Assembly (NCBI GenBank): GCA_021325515.1
Contig: JAJPHC010000028.1
Location: 1-64,000, forward strand
DNA: 64,000 nt
Direction: 5' to 3'
Source of the DNA: Acidobacteriota bacterium
GTDB taxonomy: Bacteria > Acidobacteriota > Thermoanaerobaculia > Gp7-AA8
Shown here piece after piece: positions 41,127-50,224 of the stretch; within the stretch, counting starts at the first letter, position 1; each line of letters opens with the position of its first letter. The notes beneath the pieces were generated by a model. It was given only the letters and a program-made list of their open reading frames with translations, searched no databases and was not told where the DNA came from. Both the position numbers and the translations under genes were made by a program.

Positions 41127-41738
41127 ACACTTCGTCTGGCCGTTCTTCTTTCCGGCCGCGGCTCCAACTTCCTCTCGATTCACAACGCGATCACCAGCGG
41201 CACGCTGAAGGGGGAGATCGTCTGCGTGATCTCGAATCGTCCCGGCGTGCCGGGCATCGTCCGCGCGCGGGAGCTCGGCTTGCCGGCGCACGAGATCGAT
41301 CACAAGGCGCATCCGAGCAGACTCGATCACGAGAGCGAGGTTCTTCGCGTCCTCAGGGAAGCAAAGCCCGACTACATCGTGCTCGCCGGCTACATGCGTC
41401 TGCTCTCCTCGAGCTTCATCGACGAGTGGCGGCACCGCATCATCAACATTCACCCGTCGCTGCTGCCGGCGTTTCCGGGAGTCGACGCGCAGAAGCAGGC
41501 GCTCGACTACGGCGTGAAGATCAGCGGCTGCACCGTCCACTTCGTCGACGAGAACCTCGACGCCGGTCCGATCCTGGTGCAGCGCTCGGTTGAGGTGCGC
41601 GGCGATGACACCGCCGAAACACTCAGCGCAAGGATCCTCGAGCAGGAGCACCAGGCGTATGTCGAAGCCCTCGTCAAACTGGCGGAGAGCCGTTTCCGGA
41701 TCGAAGGCCGCCGGGTCATCTTCGATGCGGCACGCTGA
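41076..41738 (+). CDS. purN: phosphoribosylglycinamide formyltransferase
   Basis: A 220-residue GAR transformylase that uses 10-formyltetrahydrofolate. LRLAVLLSGRGSNFLSI holds the phosphate-binding GRGSN, DYIVLAGYMRLLSSSF and IINIHPSLLPAFPGVDAQKQAL contain the catalytic Asn-His and following loop, and GCTVHFVDENLDAGPILVQ has the catalytic Asp. The first 18 residues (MSGEDSNSALSTQDPALT) are atypical and come from the palindrome; no alternative start exists between them and the core. Confidence 0.96.
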   Translation: MSGEDSNSALSTQDPALTLRLAVLLSGRGSNFLSIHNAITSGTLKGEIVCVISNRPGVPGIVRARELGLPAHEIDHKAHPSRLDHESEVLRVLREAKPDYIVLAGYMRLLSSSFIDEWRHRIINIHPSLLPAFPGVDAQKQALDYGVKISGCTVHFVDENLDAGPILVQRSVEVRGDDTAETLSARILEQEHQAYVEALVKLAESRFRIEGRRVIFDAAR

Positions 41739-41747
41739 GCCTGCTGC

Positions 41748-42929
41748 CTAGAACGGCCAGAACATCTTCCACCACGGCTGCTTCGCCACCGCGGCGGATG
41801 CGATTGCCGGAACGCGCGCAATCACCTGACCGTTCTGCGTCACGTTGACCGCTCCGATCGGCTGACCTGCGGACACCGGCGCGGTCACCGCGCCTCCGCT
41901 GTACGCCACGGCAACGCTCTTTTCTTCGCCGCGCTTCACGAGCGCGAAAGCGTCGCCGGCAGCGACGACCGGAACCGTCTTCGCCTGCCCGTCGCGCACC
42001 GTAGCCTGTCCGACTCCCTGGCCCTTCTTCAGCACTGGAATGCGGCGATACTGCGCGAACGCCTCGCTCATCAATCTCGATGCGATTCCGAATGAGCTCA
42101 GCGGGCCGTGATTCGCGCGCGCGCCCATGACGACGGCCACGAGCTCCATCTCGCCTCGCTTCGCGGATGCGGTCACGCAATAGCCGGCCGGACCCGAGTA
42201 GCCGGTCTTGATTCCGGTGGCATCGGCGAAGTAGTCGACCTTGTGCGGATTGATGAGGTGATTCGGATTCGTGAGGCCCGACGTGAACGTGCCGTTGGAG
42301 AACGGCATCGTCGCGGTCTTCGCATACTCGCGCATCAGCGGATACTTCATCAGCTCCATACCCAGCAGCGCGAGGTCGCGCGCCGAGGCCATGTTGATGT
42401 GCGAAGGATTCTGGGGATTGGGAAGACCGTGCGGATCGACGAACGTCGTGTGCGTCATTCCCAATGCCTTCGCCCGGTCATTCATCTGATCCGCAAACGC
42501 TTCCGGCGACCCTCCGATTTTCTCGGCGAGCATCTCGGCCGCGTCGTTCGCCGACTGGATCATCGTCGCCGCGAGCAGCGTCTGCACCGGGAACGACTGT
42601 CCTTCTTTCGCGTAGATCTGCGAGCCGCCCATCTTGCTGGCGCGCGCCGAGGTCGTGACCTGGTCGGTCAGCTTGAGGCGGCCGGCCTGAATCTCTTCCA
42701 TCGCGATGAGGCAGGTCATCATCTTCGCCATCGACGCCGTGGGATACGGCGTATCCGCGTTTTCCGCGAACAGCACGCGCCTGGTCGCAGGCTCGATTAC
42801 GAACGCCGCGGTGTAGCCCTTGCCGGTCTTGTCGACCTCGGTGCCTTTGGCAGTGGCGGGACCTTCTTCCTGCGCGAGCAGCGGCAGCGCAACCATGACC
42901 GCAAACAGAACAGACAGATATCGCTTCAT
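41748..42929 (-). CDS. dacC: D-alanyl-D-alanine carboxypeptidase (PBP5/6 type)
   Basis: A 393-residue exported low-molecular-weight penicillin-binding protein that trims peptidoglycan stem peptides. Signal: MKRYLSVLFAVMVALPLLA. Active site motifs: SMAKMM (SxxK) near residue 66, QSANDAAE (SxN) near 126 and IKTGYSGPAG (KTG) near 229. The C-terminal PBP5-type beta domain ends with KQPWWKMFWPF, an amphipathic helix that anchors to the membrane. It is convergent with purN. Confidence 0.93.
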   Translation of the reverse strand: MKRYLSVLFAVMVALPLLAQEEGPATAKGTEVDKTGKGYTAAFVIEPATRRVLFAENADTPYPTASMAKMMTCLIAMEEIQAGRLKLTDQVTTSARASKMGGSQIYAKEGQSFPVQTLLAATMIQSANDAAEMLAEKIGGSPEAFADQMNDRAKALGMTHTTFVDPHGLPNPQNPSHINMASARDLALLGMELMKYPLMREYAKTATMPFSNGTFTSGLTNPNHLINPHKVDYFADATGIKTGYSGPAGYCVTASAKRGEMELVAVVMGARANHGPLSSFGIASRLMSEAFAQYRRIPVLKKGQGVGQATVRDGQAKTVPVVAAGDAFALVKRGEEKSVAVAYSGGAVTAPVSAGQPIGAVNVTQNGQVIARVPAIASAAVAKQPWWKMFWPF

Positions 42930-42969
42930 CAACGTGCACTCCAGAGAATTTGAAATTGGGAGCGAATGA

Positions 42970-43269
42970 TCAAGAGGCGGTCGCCCGTTTTACGCGCTTT
43001 CGCGTCGAGCGCGTCGTGCGGGGAATCGACCCGATCACAGTCCAGTCGTGTTTGTGCACGACGACGGGCTCTTTCGATTTCGGCCAGAGATCCAGTGGGA
43101 TGTAGTAGTAACCATCGCCCAGAACCCGGGACTTGATCGCGAGATCGCGCATCGATTTGCACAATCCCTTCTTACCGCGAATCGCGCTGCGCTCGACGAC
43201 GACGCCCGTGGGCTCGCCGACGCCCTGATAGATGCTGATTTCCGCACAAAGTGAATTCACCAACGTCAT
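42970..43269 (-). CDS. hypothetical basic protein
   Basis: A 99-residue protein without recognised domains. It has GLCKSMRDLAIKSRVLGDGYYYIPLDLWPKS and a basic tail (RTTRSTRKRVKRATAS), suggesting nucleic-acid contact. ATG 43269 has GGAG upstream. It lies between the carboxypeptidase and a divergent ABC exporter. Confidence 0.5.
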   Translation of the reverse strand: MTLVNSLCAEISIYQGVGEPTGVVVERSAIRGKKGLCKSMRDLAIKSRVLGDGYYYIPLDLWPKSKEPVVVHKHDWTVIGSIPRTTRSTRKRVKRATAS

Positions 43270-43323
43270 CTCGCCACTCCAGGTTGACCTAATAGCAAGT
43301 TCGGTTCCCGATTGTTGAGCACG

Positions 43324-43329
43324 TACAAT
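43324..43329 (+). promoter_or_regulatory. -10 box of the ABC exporter gene
   Basis: TACAAT ends seven bases before ATG 43337. No convincing -35 precedes it and there is no Shine-Dalgarno, so a leaderless transcript is expected. Confidence 0.4.
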
Positions 43330-43336
43330 CGCGGCA

Positions 43337-45160
43337 ATGGACAGACCGAAACGAAAGATGGACCGGGCGCGCGCGACCGCACTTCTCAAGGATGCGGGCG
43401 AGCTCATCTGGCGAGCGCGAAGACGCCTGCTGATCGGCATTCCGATCATGCTCGTCAATCGCCTCTGCGGCATCGTCATCCCCGGAACATCGAAGTACGT
43501 CATCGATCTCGTCATCGGCAAACACCGGCTCGACCTGCTGTGGAAGCTCACGCTCCTCGCGGGCGCCGCATCACTCCTCGGCGGCCTCACCGAATACCTC
43601 CTCTCCCAGCTTCTCGGTCAGGCGGCACAGCGCTCGATCACGGAGCTGCGGAGGAGAATCCACGAGCACGTTCAGCGGCTTCCGGTGCGCTACTTCGATT
43701 CCACGAAGACGGGCGTGATCGTCTCGCGGGTGATGAGCGACGCGGAAGGGATCCGCAACCTCATCGGCACAGGACTAGTGCAGATGTTCGGCGGCCTCGT
43801 CACGGCCGCGATCTCGATCGTCATCCTCTTCTGGCTGAGTGCGAAGCTGGCGATCTACATCGTCGCCGCGCTCCTCTTCTTCGCGATCATCCTCTGGAAG
43901 GCGTTCAACAAAGCGAGGCCTCTGTTTCGCGAACGTGGCGAGATCAATGCGCAGGTCACCGGCCGCCTGACGGAAGGCCTGAGCGGCATCCGAATCGTCA
44001 AGGCCTACCGTGCGGAGAAGCATGAAGAGCGCGTCTTCACGACGGGAGCGCACCGGCTGCTGCGTCTCGTCATCGCGACGATGAACACGGTGTCCACGGT
44101 CGGCGGACTGACGACGATGCTCGCCGGCATCGTCGGCGTCATCATCCTGCTCGTCGGCGCGCGCGAGGTGGTCGCCGCGCACATGACGCTCGGCGATCTC
44201 GTCTCCTTCATCGTCTACCTCGGGCTCGTGATCGGTCCGATCGCGCAGATCGTCGCCATCGGAACGCAGTTGTCGGAAGCATTCGCCGGCCTGGAGCGGA
44301 TCCGGGAGATTCTCTCCGAGACGACGGAAGATGCCGGCGACGCGGAGAAGGGACACACGGCCTCGATTCGCGGCGACGTCGAGTTCCGCGACGTCTGGTT
44401 CGAGTACAGCGAAGGCGTCCCTGTTCTGAAGGGAGTCAGCTTCGTCTCACCCGCCGGAAAATCGACCGCGCTGGTCGGCCCGTCGGGGTCGGGCAAGAGC
44501 ACGCTCATCGGACTCGTGGCGGCATTCAACCGCCCGACCGCGGGGGCGATCCTGATCGACGGGCAGAATCTCGACGACCTCCGGCTCGCCGACTATCGAA
44601 GCCACATCGGCCTCGTGCCGCAGGAGTCGTTCCTCTTCGCCGACTCGATCTACGACAACATCCATATGGGCAATCCGAAGGCCTCGCGCGAGGAGGTGAT
44701 CCGCGCGGCGCAGATTGCACATGTCGACGAGTTCGCCGAGTCGTTCGCGGAGAAGTACGACACGATCGTCGGCGAGCGCGGCGTGAAGCTCTCCGGCGGA
44801 CAGCGGCAGCGCGTCGCGATCGCGCGGGCGATCGTCGCCGATCCGCGCATTCTCATTCTCGACGAGGCGACGTCATCGCTCGACAGCGAGAGCGAAGCGC
44901 TGATCCAGGACGGCCTCAACAAACTGATGAAGGGCCGTACGACCTTCGTCATCGCGCACCGCCTCTCCACGATCCGCAACGCCGATCAGATCCTGTTCCT
45001 CGAGGACGGAAAGATCATCGAGCGCGGCACCCATCCGGAACTGATGGCCTCCGGCGGCCGCTATCGCGCGCTTTACGAGAAGCAGTACGGAGTCGTGCTG
45101 AACCGCTTCATCAATCCGGGCGAGGAAGTCGCGGATTTCGATGAAGCAGCGGGGGCGTGA
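43337..45160 (+). CDS. ABC-type exporter, MsbA-like
   Basis: A 607-residue half transporter with an N-terminal six-helix membrane domain (about 30-340) and a C-terminal ATPase. Walker A is ALVGPSGSGKSTLIG near residue 380, the Q-loop is GLVPQESFLFADS, the signature is VKLSGGQRQRVAIARAI near 485, Walker B is ILILDEATSSLDSES near 505 and the H-loop is VIAHRLSTI. The closest type is MsbA-like lipid or drug exporters acting as homodimers, but sequence alone cannot give the substrate. Confidence 0.92.
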   Translation: MDRPKRKMDRARATALLKDAGELIWRARRRLLIGIPIMLVNRLCGIVIPGTSKYVIDLVIGKHRLDLLWKLTLLAGAASLLGGLTEYLLSQLLGQAAQRSITELRRRIHEHVQRLPVRYFDSTKTGVIVSRVMSDAEGIRNLIGTGLVQMFGGLVTAAISIVILFWLSAKLAIYIVAALLFFAIILWKAFNKARPLFRERGEINAQVTGRLTEGLSGIRIVKAYRAEKHEERVFTTGAHRLLRLVIATMNTVSTVGGLTTMLAGIVGVIILLVGAREVVAAHMTLGDLVSFIVYLGLVIGPIAQIVAIGTQLSEAFAGLERIREILSETTEDAGDAEKGHTASIRGDVEFRDVWFEYSEGVPVLKGVSFVSPAGKSTALVGPSGSGKSTLIGLVAAFNRPTAGAILIDGQNLDDLRLADYRSHIGLVPQESFLFADSIYDNIHMGNPKASREEVIRAAQIAHVDEFAESFAEKYDTIVGERGVKLSGGQRQRVAIARAIVADPRILILDEATSSLDSESEALIQDGLNKLMKGRTTFVIAHRLSTIRNADQILFLEDGKIIERGTHPELMASGGRYRALYEKQYGVVLNRFINPGEEVADFDEAAGA

Positions 45161-45164
45161 GTGG

Positions 45165-45423
45165 TGTCGCGGGCTCGCGGGCTCGCGGGCTCGCGGTGGG
45201 GAGAGACGACGATGGGAGATACCGGCTAACCATTCGCTGCGCAACGGCGCCTAACTATTCGCTGCACCTTCACGGACACCGCGGGCTCGCGGGCACGCGG
45301 GCTCGCGGGCTCGCGGCGGGGAGAGACGACGATGGGAGATGCCGGCTAACCTCGCTGCGCAACGGCGCCTAACAATTCGCTGCACCTTCACGGACACCGC
45401 GAGCCCGCGGGCCCGCAAACCCG
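45165..45423. repeat. family F: GGCTCGCGG arms with a duplicated 125-base unit
   Basis: Arms of tandem GGGCTCGCG (left) and CCGCGAGCCCGCGGG (right) enclose two copies of a unit that reads GGGGAGAGACGACGATGGG, then CCGGCTAACC..., GCGCAACGGCGCCTAAC, and ATTCGCTGCACCTTCACGG. The copies are about 125 bases apart and nearly identical. It fills the space between the ABC exporter and the HNH gene. Confidence 0.85.
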
Positions 45424-45428
45424 CGAAA

Positions 45429-46016
45429 CTACTCCACCCGCAGTTCCACGCTCCAATACGCCTCGTCCAGAAAGTTCTTCCAGATCTCGGGGAACGAGCG
45501 TCCCTGAATGCGGTGGAGCGGATGCCACTTCGGGCGGTGCGGATGCCGGATCAACTGCATGCCCGACTCGTGCAGGAGCTTGTTGCCCTTGCGCACGTTG
45601 CACGGCAGGCAGGCGCAGACGACGTTCTCCCACGTCGACTTTCCGCCGCGGGAGATCGGAATGACGTGATCGAGCGACAACTCGGATGAAGGGAACTTCT
45701 TCCCGCAGTACTGGCAGCGGTTCTGATCGCGCAGATAGATGTTGCCGCGCGAGAACTTCACTTCCTGCCGCGGCATCCGGTCGAACGCGAGGAGCTGCAC
45801 CACGTGCGGGATGAGGATGTTCCGGCTCGGCGTGACCACGTAGTGATCGTCCGGCTGCACCGGGATGTCCATCCAGTTCTCGAAGTCGTAGGTGCGGTAC
45901 TCCGAATCGACGGCGCGAACCTGTCCCTTATAGAGAAGCGTAAGAGCACGCCTCACCGAAGTTACCTGAATCGCCTGGAACACGCGATTCAGCACCAGAA
46001 CGTGTCCGTCGAGCAT
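45429..46016 (-). CDS. HNH endonuclease family protein
   Basis: A 195-residue HNH nuclease-like protein. The treble-clef zinc site is RCQYCGKKF (CxxC) and CACLPCNVRK (CxxC), and the catalytic ELSLDHVIPISRGGKSTWENV provides His and Asn. The N-terminal 90 residues (MLDGHVLVLNRVFQAIQV, VRRALTLLYKGQVRAVD) are a conserved extra domain of this HNH subfamily. Such genes are widespread as chromosomal single copies; their role is not established. Confidence 0.9.
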   Translation of the reverse strand: MLDGHVLVLNRVFQAIQVTSVRRALTLLYKGQVRAVDSEYRTYDFENWMDIPVQPDDHYVVTPSRNILIPHVVQLLAFDRMPRQEVKFSRGNIYLRDQNRCQYCGKKFPSSELSLDHVIPISRGGKSTWENVVCACLPCNVRKGNKLLHESGMQLIRHPHRPKWHPLHRIQGRSFPEIWKNFLDEAYWSVELRVE

Positions 46017-46276
46017 AGCCGTTCACTCACCCAACACTCCGGATCACGCCCAATGTTCCTCGAGCTGGCGCTCCTGGAGGGGCGAGTCCATGATAGCACT
46101 CGGGCGAATTGGGGCGTCCCGGAGCCCTGTCACGCGCGGGCCGGAAAGCCCTCACTTGCCAAGAAGTCCCGATTTGAGGGATATTTAAGCGCTAAGACGA
46201 ACTCGAACCGGCTGGAGAAATACGCTTCGCGCGCGAGATCGCCGGGCGTTAACGGGTGTGGTTTTGGGAGGCTTGA
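46017..46276. other. intergenic region before the secreted beta-propeller-like gene
   Basis: No gene is visible in these 260 bases. The local AT content rises near 46165-46185 (GGGATATTTAAGCGC), and CCCTCA/TGAGGG can form a small stem around 46150-46176. GGGAGG lies six bases before the downstream ATG. I could not match it to a known riboswitch. Confidence 0.4.
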
Positions 46277-47770
46277 ATGCGCGTTTTTTCTCGATTCGCT
46301 CTGGTCGTCATCCTCGCTGTCGCTGTTGTTCCCTCGCTTTACGCTGACCATTTGACGGGCGACTGTCCCCTGACGCTCGTTGGCCAGTCTGCGCCGCCAG
46401 CGACGTCATTCGCGCTTTCGCCGCACGGGGTCTGGCGTTTCGGCTCGCAGGTCTACGTGCTGCGCGGCCAGACGTTGTCCACCTACACGATTACCGATGT
46501 CGGCGACATGCAGCTCGCTCGCGAAGACTTCGTCGGCTCGATGGCATCGCGCGAATCGAATGGCGGGACGGCGTTCCAGAACGGATTCCTCTTCCTCAGC
46601 AGCGAAGCCGGACTGGAGGTCTATGACCTTCGCGCCGTGCGCGCCGGCGGCAATGCTCCGATCCTGATCAGCCGCATGCCCGGCGTTCACTATCGCCGGC
46701 TCGCGGTGAGCGGAAACATGCTCGCCGCTCTCTATCCGTCGACGGATCTGCCGTGCTATCCGACCGGCACTTCCTACTGCTCGAATCAGATCGATCTGTA
46801 CAGCATCAACAACGTCTTCACGCCGATTCGCGTCGGCTCGATCTCTTCGCTCGGCAGCTTCCTTCTCGGATACAACGACATCGCATTCAACTACGGCTTC
46901 CTCGTCGCGACTGCCGAAGGCGGCACGATCGTCTACGACATCTCGAATCCGGCGATCCCGGGATTCGTCAGCTCGCTCGGCACGCCGGGCAAGTTCCTCG
47001 CCAGCGACGGCGCCGGATTCCTCGGCATCGGCAACGATGGTGCGATCGAGATGTGCACGATCACGACCGGCGGCGCGCTCTCGCCGTTCATCACCTACAC
47101 GCTGCCTGCGCTCACCGTCGAACATTCGAATCCGATCGCGTTCCACTGGCAGGCCTGGATCGACAATCAGACGTATCGCCTGATCACGCTCGTCGAAGAG
47201 CGCGATCCGCAGAAGATCTACACGCCGGCGCGCACGATCGCGTTCGACGTCTTCGATTTCACGGCGCCCCAATACGAAGGCAGCGATCCGCGGCTCTATG
47301 AGGCCGTCTCGCGCGTCGACGATGACGAAGTGAAGTGGAATCCCGTTGCGGTCGGCCCGCTCGTTTACGTCGTCGGCGAAACCACGGGACTCGAGACATA
47401 CGGCGCCTGCGGCCAGATGACCGGTCACATCGACTGGGACGGCACCTTCGCACTCAGCTGCGGCGGCGCGGAACTGCGGGGCTGGGTGACAGGAGATCAG
47501 AAGATCGCCAACGTCGAGATCTTCCTCGACAACGGCTCGCTCGGCGCCGCTTCGATCAACACGGTCGTTCGCCCCGACGTCTCCTCGCGTACGCCTGTGT
47601 CGAACTGGCGCATCGGCGTGAATCTCGATCAGACGCCGCGCGGCGTGCACACGCTGCGTGCCGTGGCGACCGACACGTTCGGCAATCGCCGGCAGTTCGC
47701 GAGCGTGAACGTCTTCTTCAACGGCCCGGGCGGCAACTGCGTCAGCCGCCGGCGGACGGCAGGGAAGTAG
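46277..47770 (+). CDS. secreted protein with beta-propeller-like repeats and Ig-like C-terminus
   Basis: A 497-residue exported protein (signal MRVFSRFALVVILAVAVVPSLYA). Residues 40-370 contain recurring strand patterns such as SAPPATSFALSPHGVWRFG, GLEVYDLRAV, DLYSINNVFTPIRVGSI and GTIVYDISNPAIPGFVSSLG, which resemble LVIVD-type propeller repeats. The end (GGAELRGWVTGDQKIANVEIFLDNGSLG ... GVHTLRAVATDTFGNRRQF) looks like a bacterial immunoglobulin-like domain. Adhesion or surface binding is a guess. The 3' end overlaps the convergent pyrF gene by 29 bases. Confidence 0.7.
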   Translation: MRVFSRFALVVILAVAVVPSLYADHLTGDCPLTLVGQSAPPATSFALSPHGVWRFGSQVYVLRGQTLSTYTITDVGDMQLAREDFVGSMASRESNGGTAFQNGFLFLSSEAGLEVYDLRAVRAGGNAPILISRMPGVHYRRLAVSGNMLAALYPSTDLPCYPTGTSYCSNQIDLYSINNVFTPIRVGSISSLGSFLLGYNDIAFNYGFLVATAEGGTIVYDISNPAIPGFVSSLGTPGKFLASDGAGFLGIGNDGAIEMCTITTGGALSPFITYTLPALTVEHSNPIAFHWQAWIDNQTYRLITLVEERDPQKIYTPARTIAFDVFDFTAPQYEGSDPRLYEAVSRVDDDEVKWNPVAVGPLVYVVGETTGLETYGACGQMTGHIDWDGTFALSCGGAELRGWVTGDQKIANVEIFLDNGSLGAASINTVVRPDVSSRTPVSNWRIGVNLDQTPRGVHTLRAVATDTFGNRRQFASVNVFFNGPGGNCVSRRRTAGK

Positions 47771-48443
47771 CCATCTCATCAACGATTCGAAGAGCCGCCT
47801 CACGGCGGCTCTTCGCGTTTGTGATCGGCCTTCCCACGACGATGTAGTCCGCGCCGGCGCGCACCGCTTCAGCGGGTGTCATCGTGCGGCGCTGATCTCC
47901 CGCCGCTTCGCCTGCGGGGCGGATGCCCGGCGTCAGGATGACGAACTGATCGCCGCACGCCTTGCGAATCGCGCCGATCTCATGCGGCGACGCCACGACG
48001 CCGCGCAACCCCGCGGCCTGCGCGACCGCCGCGAGACGCACCGCGCTTTCCATCGCGCTTCCCCGGTAACCAACACTCGCAACCTCGGCATCATCGAGGC
48101 TCGTCAGAATCGTGACGCCGAGGACGAGAGCGCCGGGATGCGCGCAGGCGCGAAGCATGGAGGCGCCTCCTGACGTATGCACCGTGATGATCGACGCACC
48201 GAGCGCTGCCGCCTCGGCCACGGCATGCTCGGCGGTGTTCGGAATGTCGTGAATCTTCAGATCGAGAAATACTTTCTCGCCGCCGGCCACGATCTCGCGC
48301 ACGATCTCCGGGCCGTTCGCGACGAACGCCTGCAGGCCGATCTTGATGACTCCCACGGCGCCGCGCAGCTCGTCGACGAGCCGGAGAAGCTCATCGCGCG
48401 AGGAGAGATCGGCGGCGACGACGAGACGGTCACGTGCTTGCAT
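47742..48443 (-). CDS. pyrF: orotidine 5'-phosphate decarboxylase
   Basis: A 233-residue TIM-barrel enzyme, last step of UMP synthesis. RLVVAADLSSRDELL carries the first catalytic Asp, GVIKIGLQAF the substrate Lys, VFLDLKIHDIPNTAEHAV the D-x-K-x-x-D motif near residue 60, and LTPGIRP and YIVVGRPIT close the phosphate site. A -10-like TAAACT lies 12 bases before the ATG. Confidence 0.96.
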   Translation of the reverse strand: MQARDRLVVAADLSSRDELLRLVDELRGAVGVIKIGLQAFVANGPEIVREIVAGGEKVFLDLKIHDIPNTAEHAVAEAAALGASIITVHTSGGASMLRACAHPGALVLGVTILTSLDDAEVASVGYRGSAMESAVRLAAVAQAAGLRGVVASPHEIGAIRKACGDQFVILTPGIRPAGEAAGDQRRTMTPAEAVRAGADYIVVGRPITNAKSRREAALRIVDEMATSLPSAGG

Positions 48444-48503
48444 GTTCGGTTTCGCAGTTTATCCTGAGGGGCGAAGCAACAAAGCTCGGGATCATTCGAA
48501 GAC

Positions 48504-50165
48504 ATGGACAATTTCACCGTCGCGCGGGTTCTCGACGAAATCGCGCATTACATTCAGCTCAGCGAGACCACGCCGTTCAAGTCGCGCGCGTTCGAGCGCG
48601 CGGCGCGCAGCGTCGAGAAACTCGAGCAGGACGTCAACGCGCTCGTCGCGTCGCACAAGCTGCTCGACACACCCGGAATCGGCAAAGGCATCGGACCCGT
48701 CATCGAAGAGCTCGTGAAGAGCGGCAAGTCGAGCTACCTCGAGGAGCTGCGCGCGCAGTATCCGCCCGGAATCTTCGATCTGCTCCGCGTTCCCAATCTC
48801 GGGCTGAAGAAAATCGGCGTCCTGTACGAGCGGCTCGCCATCACGAGCATCGATGAGCTCGAGCGCGCCGCGAAGGACAACCTCGTCGCGGCATTGCCGG
48901 GCTTCGGCGCGAAGACGCAGCAGAAGATCCTTCAGGGGATCGAGTTCGCGCGAAAGCGTGAATCGCAGTTCCTGCTTCCGGCGGGACTCGAAGTCGGAGA
49001 GCTCGTTCGCGAACAGCTCGCGGCGATCGAGGAGATCGAAGACGCCGAAGTCGCGGGCAGCGTGCGCCGCCGTCTCGAGGTGATTCGCAATGTGAACATC
49101 GTCATCGCCACGCGCGCGCCGGAGCGCGTGATCGCGCAGTTGTCCAGGATCGTGGCCGATGTCGAAGTGATCGACGAGACGACGGTGAAGGGCATCGCGC
49201 GCAGCGAGGTGCCTGTCGTTTTCCATCTCGCCTATCCCGATCAGTTCGGCCTCGCGGTGCTGCGCGCCACCGGAACGCGCGAGTTCGCCGAGGCCTTCGA
49301 GGCGAAAGCGGGAAGGGATCTCGCGGCGCGGAATGAGGAGCAGTTGTTCGAGAAGGCGGGAATCGCGTTCGTCGAGCCCGAGCTGCGCGAAAACGCCGAT
49401 GAGCTGAAGCGGAAAAAGCGGCCGAAGCTCATCCACCCCTCCGATCTGCGCGGCACGTTCCATGTACACACGACCTACTCCGACGGCCGCAACTCCGTCG
49501 CCGAGATGCTGGCCGCAGCGCGCGACCGCGGCTTCGATTACTGCGGCATCTCCGATCACTCTCCCGCTGCCTATTACGCCGGCGGCCTTCCGAAGGAGCG
49601 GGTGAAGGAACAACAGGCGGACATCGCGCGCGAGTCGAAGAAGCTCGCCCCGCTGCGCGTCTTTCGCGGCACGGAAGCCGACATCCTTCCCGACGGAACG
49701 ATGGACTACGGCGACGATCTCGACATGTTCGATTTCGTCGTGGCGTCGATCCACTCACGCTTCCAGATGACGGAAGACGAGATGACGGAGCGCATCCTCA
49801 CCGCTCTCGACGATCCCCGCGTCACGATCCTCGGGCACCTCACCGGACGCCGCCTGCTGACGCGAAACGGCTACCTCGTGAACTACGACCGCATCTTCGA
49901 CAAATGCGCCGAGCGTGGCGTGCTGATGGAGATCAACGGCAATCCGCAGCGCCTCGATCTCGACTGGCGCCATCTGCGCAAAGCAGCAAGCCGCGGCGTG
50001 ATGTTCGTGATCAATCCCGACGCCCACTCCGTGCGCGAGATGAGCCACGTCATCAGCGGCACGTGGGTCGCCCGCAAAGGTGGAATCGGCGCGAAGGAAA
50101 TCTTCAACACTCGCGGCGTGGACGAAGTGGCGGAGTGGCTGGAGAAGCGCGCAACAAAAGTGTAG
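48504..50165 (+). CDS. PolX-like protein with PHP domain, polymerase site lost
   Basis: A 553-residue protein with the layout of bacterial family X DNA polymerases: helix-hairpin-helix N-terminus (TPGIGKGIGPVIEELV near residue 54), polymerase palm (about 100-300), and C-terminal PHP domain with metal ligands in GTFHVHTTYSDGRN near 318, ISDHSPAAYY and VINPDAHSV. In the palm, the usual G-S-x-R-R...D-I-D motif is AGSVRRRLEVIRNVNIVI near 184, with both Asp replaced by Asn, and the third Asp region (VDLRVV in relatives) reads VVFHLAY. Polymerase activity is therefore unlikely, whereas the PHP phosphoesterase looks intact. Confidence 0.88.
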   Translation: MDNFTVARVLDEIAHYIQLSETTPFKSRAFERAARSVEKLEQDVNALVASHKLLDTPGIGKGIGPVIEELVKSGKSSYLEELRAQYPPGIFDLLRVPNLGLKKIGVLYERLAITSIDELERAAKDNLVAALPGFGAKTQQKILQGIEFARKRESQFLLPAGLEVGELVREQLAAIEEIEDAEVAGSVRRRLEVIRNVNIVIATRAPERVIAQLSRIVADVEVIDETTVKGIARSEVPVVFHLAYPDQFGLAVLRATGTREFAEAFEAKAGRDLAARNEEQLFEKAGIAFVEPELRENADELKRKKRPKLIHPSDLRGTFHVHTTYSDGRNSVAEMLAAARDRGFDYCGISDHSPAAYYAGGLPKERVKEQQADIARESKKLAPLRVFRGTEADILPDGTMDYGDDLDMFDFVVASIHSRFQMTEDEMTERILTALDDPRVTILGHLTGRRLLTRNGYLVNYDRIFDKCAERGVLMEINGNPQRLDLDWRHLRKAASRGVMFVINPDAHSVREMSHVISGTWVARKGGIGAKEIFNTRGVDEVAEWLEKRATKV

Positions 50166-50222
50166 GACAGGCGCCCTCGCCTGTCATCGCGCAAAGGACA
50201 GGCGAGGGCGCCTGTCCTACAC
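50160..50222. repeat. family B palindrome, minimal copy
   Basis: GTAGGACAGGCGCCCTCGCC (from 50162) and its reverse complement pair perfectly around a loop of about 11 bases (ATCGCGCAAAG). It lies between convergent genes, includes the PolX-like stop codon, and shows the family consensus most clearly. Confidence 0.92.
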
Positions 50223-50224
50223 CG

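Noticed and set aside
45165-45423. attC sites, because GCCTAAC and GGCTAAC boxes followed by TTCGCTGCACC recur
   Set aside because: No GTTRRRY R' core is present and the arms do not fold as an attC; the boxes belong to a duplicated unit.
46150-46276. Riboswitch upstream of the secreted protein gene
   Set aside because: The leader is long and partly structured, but I could not match conserved motifs of any known class.
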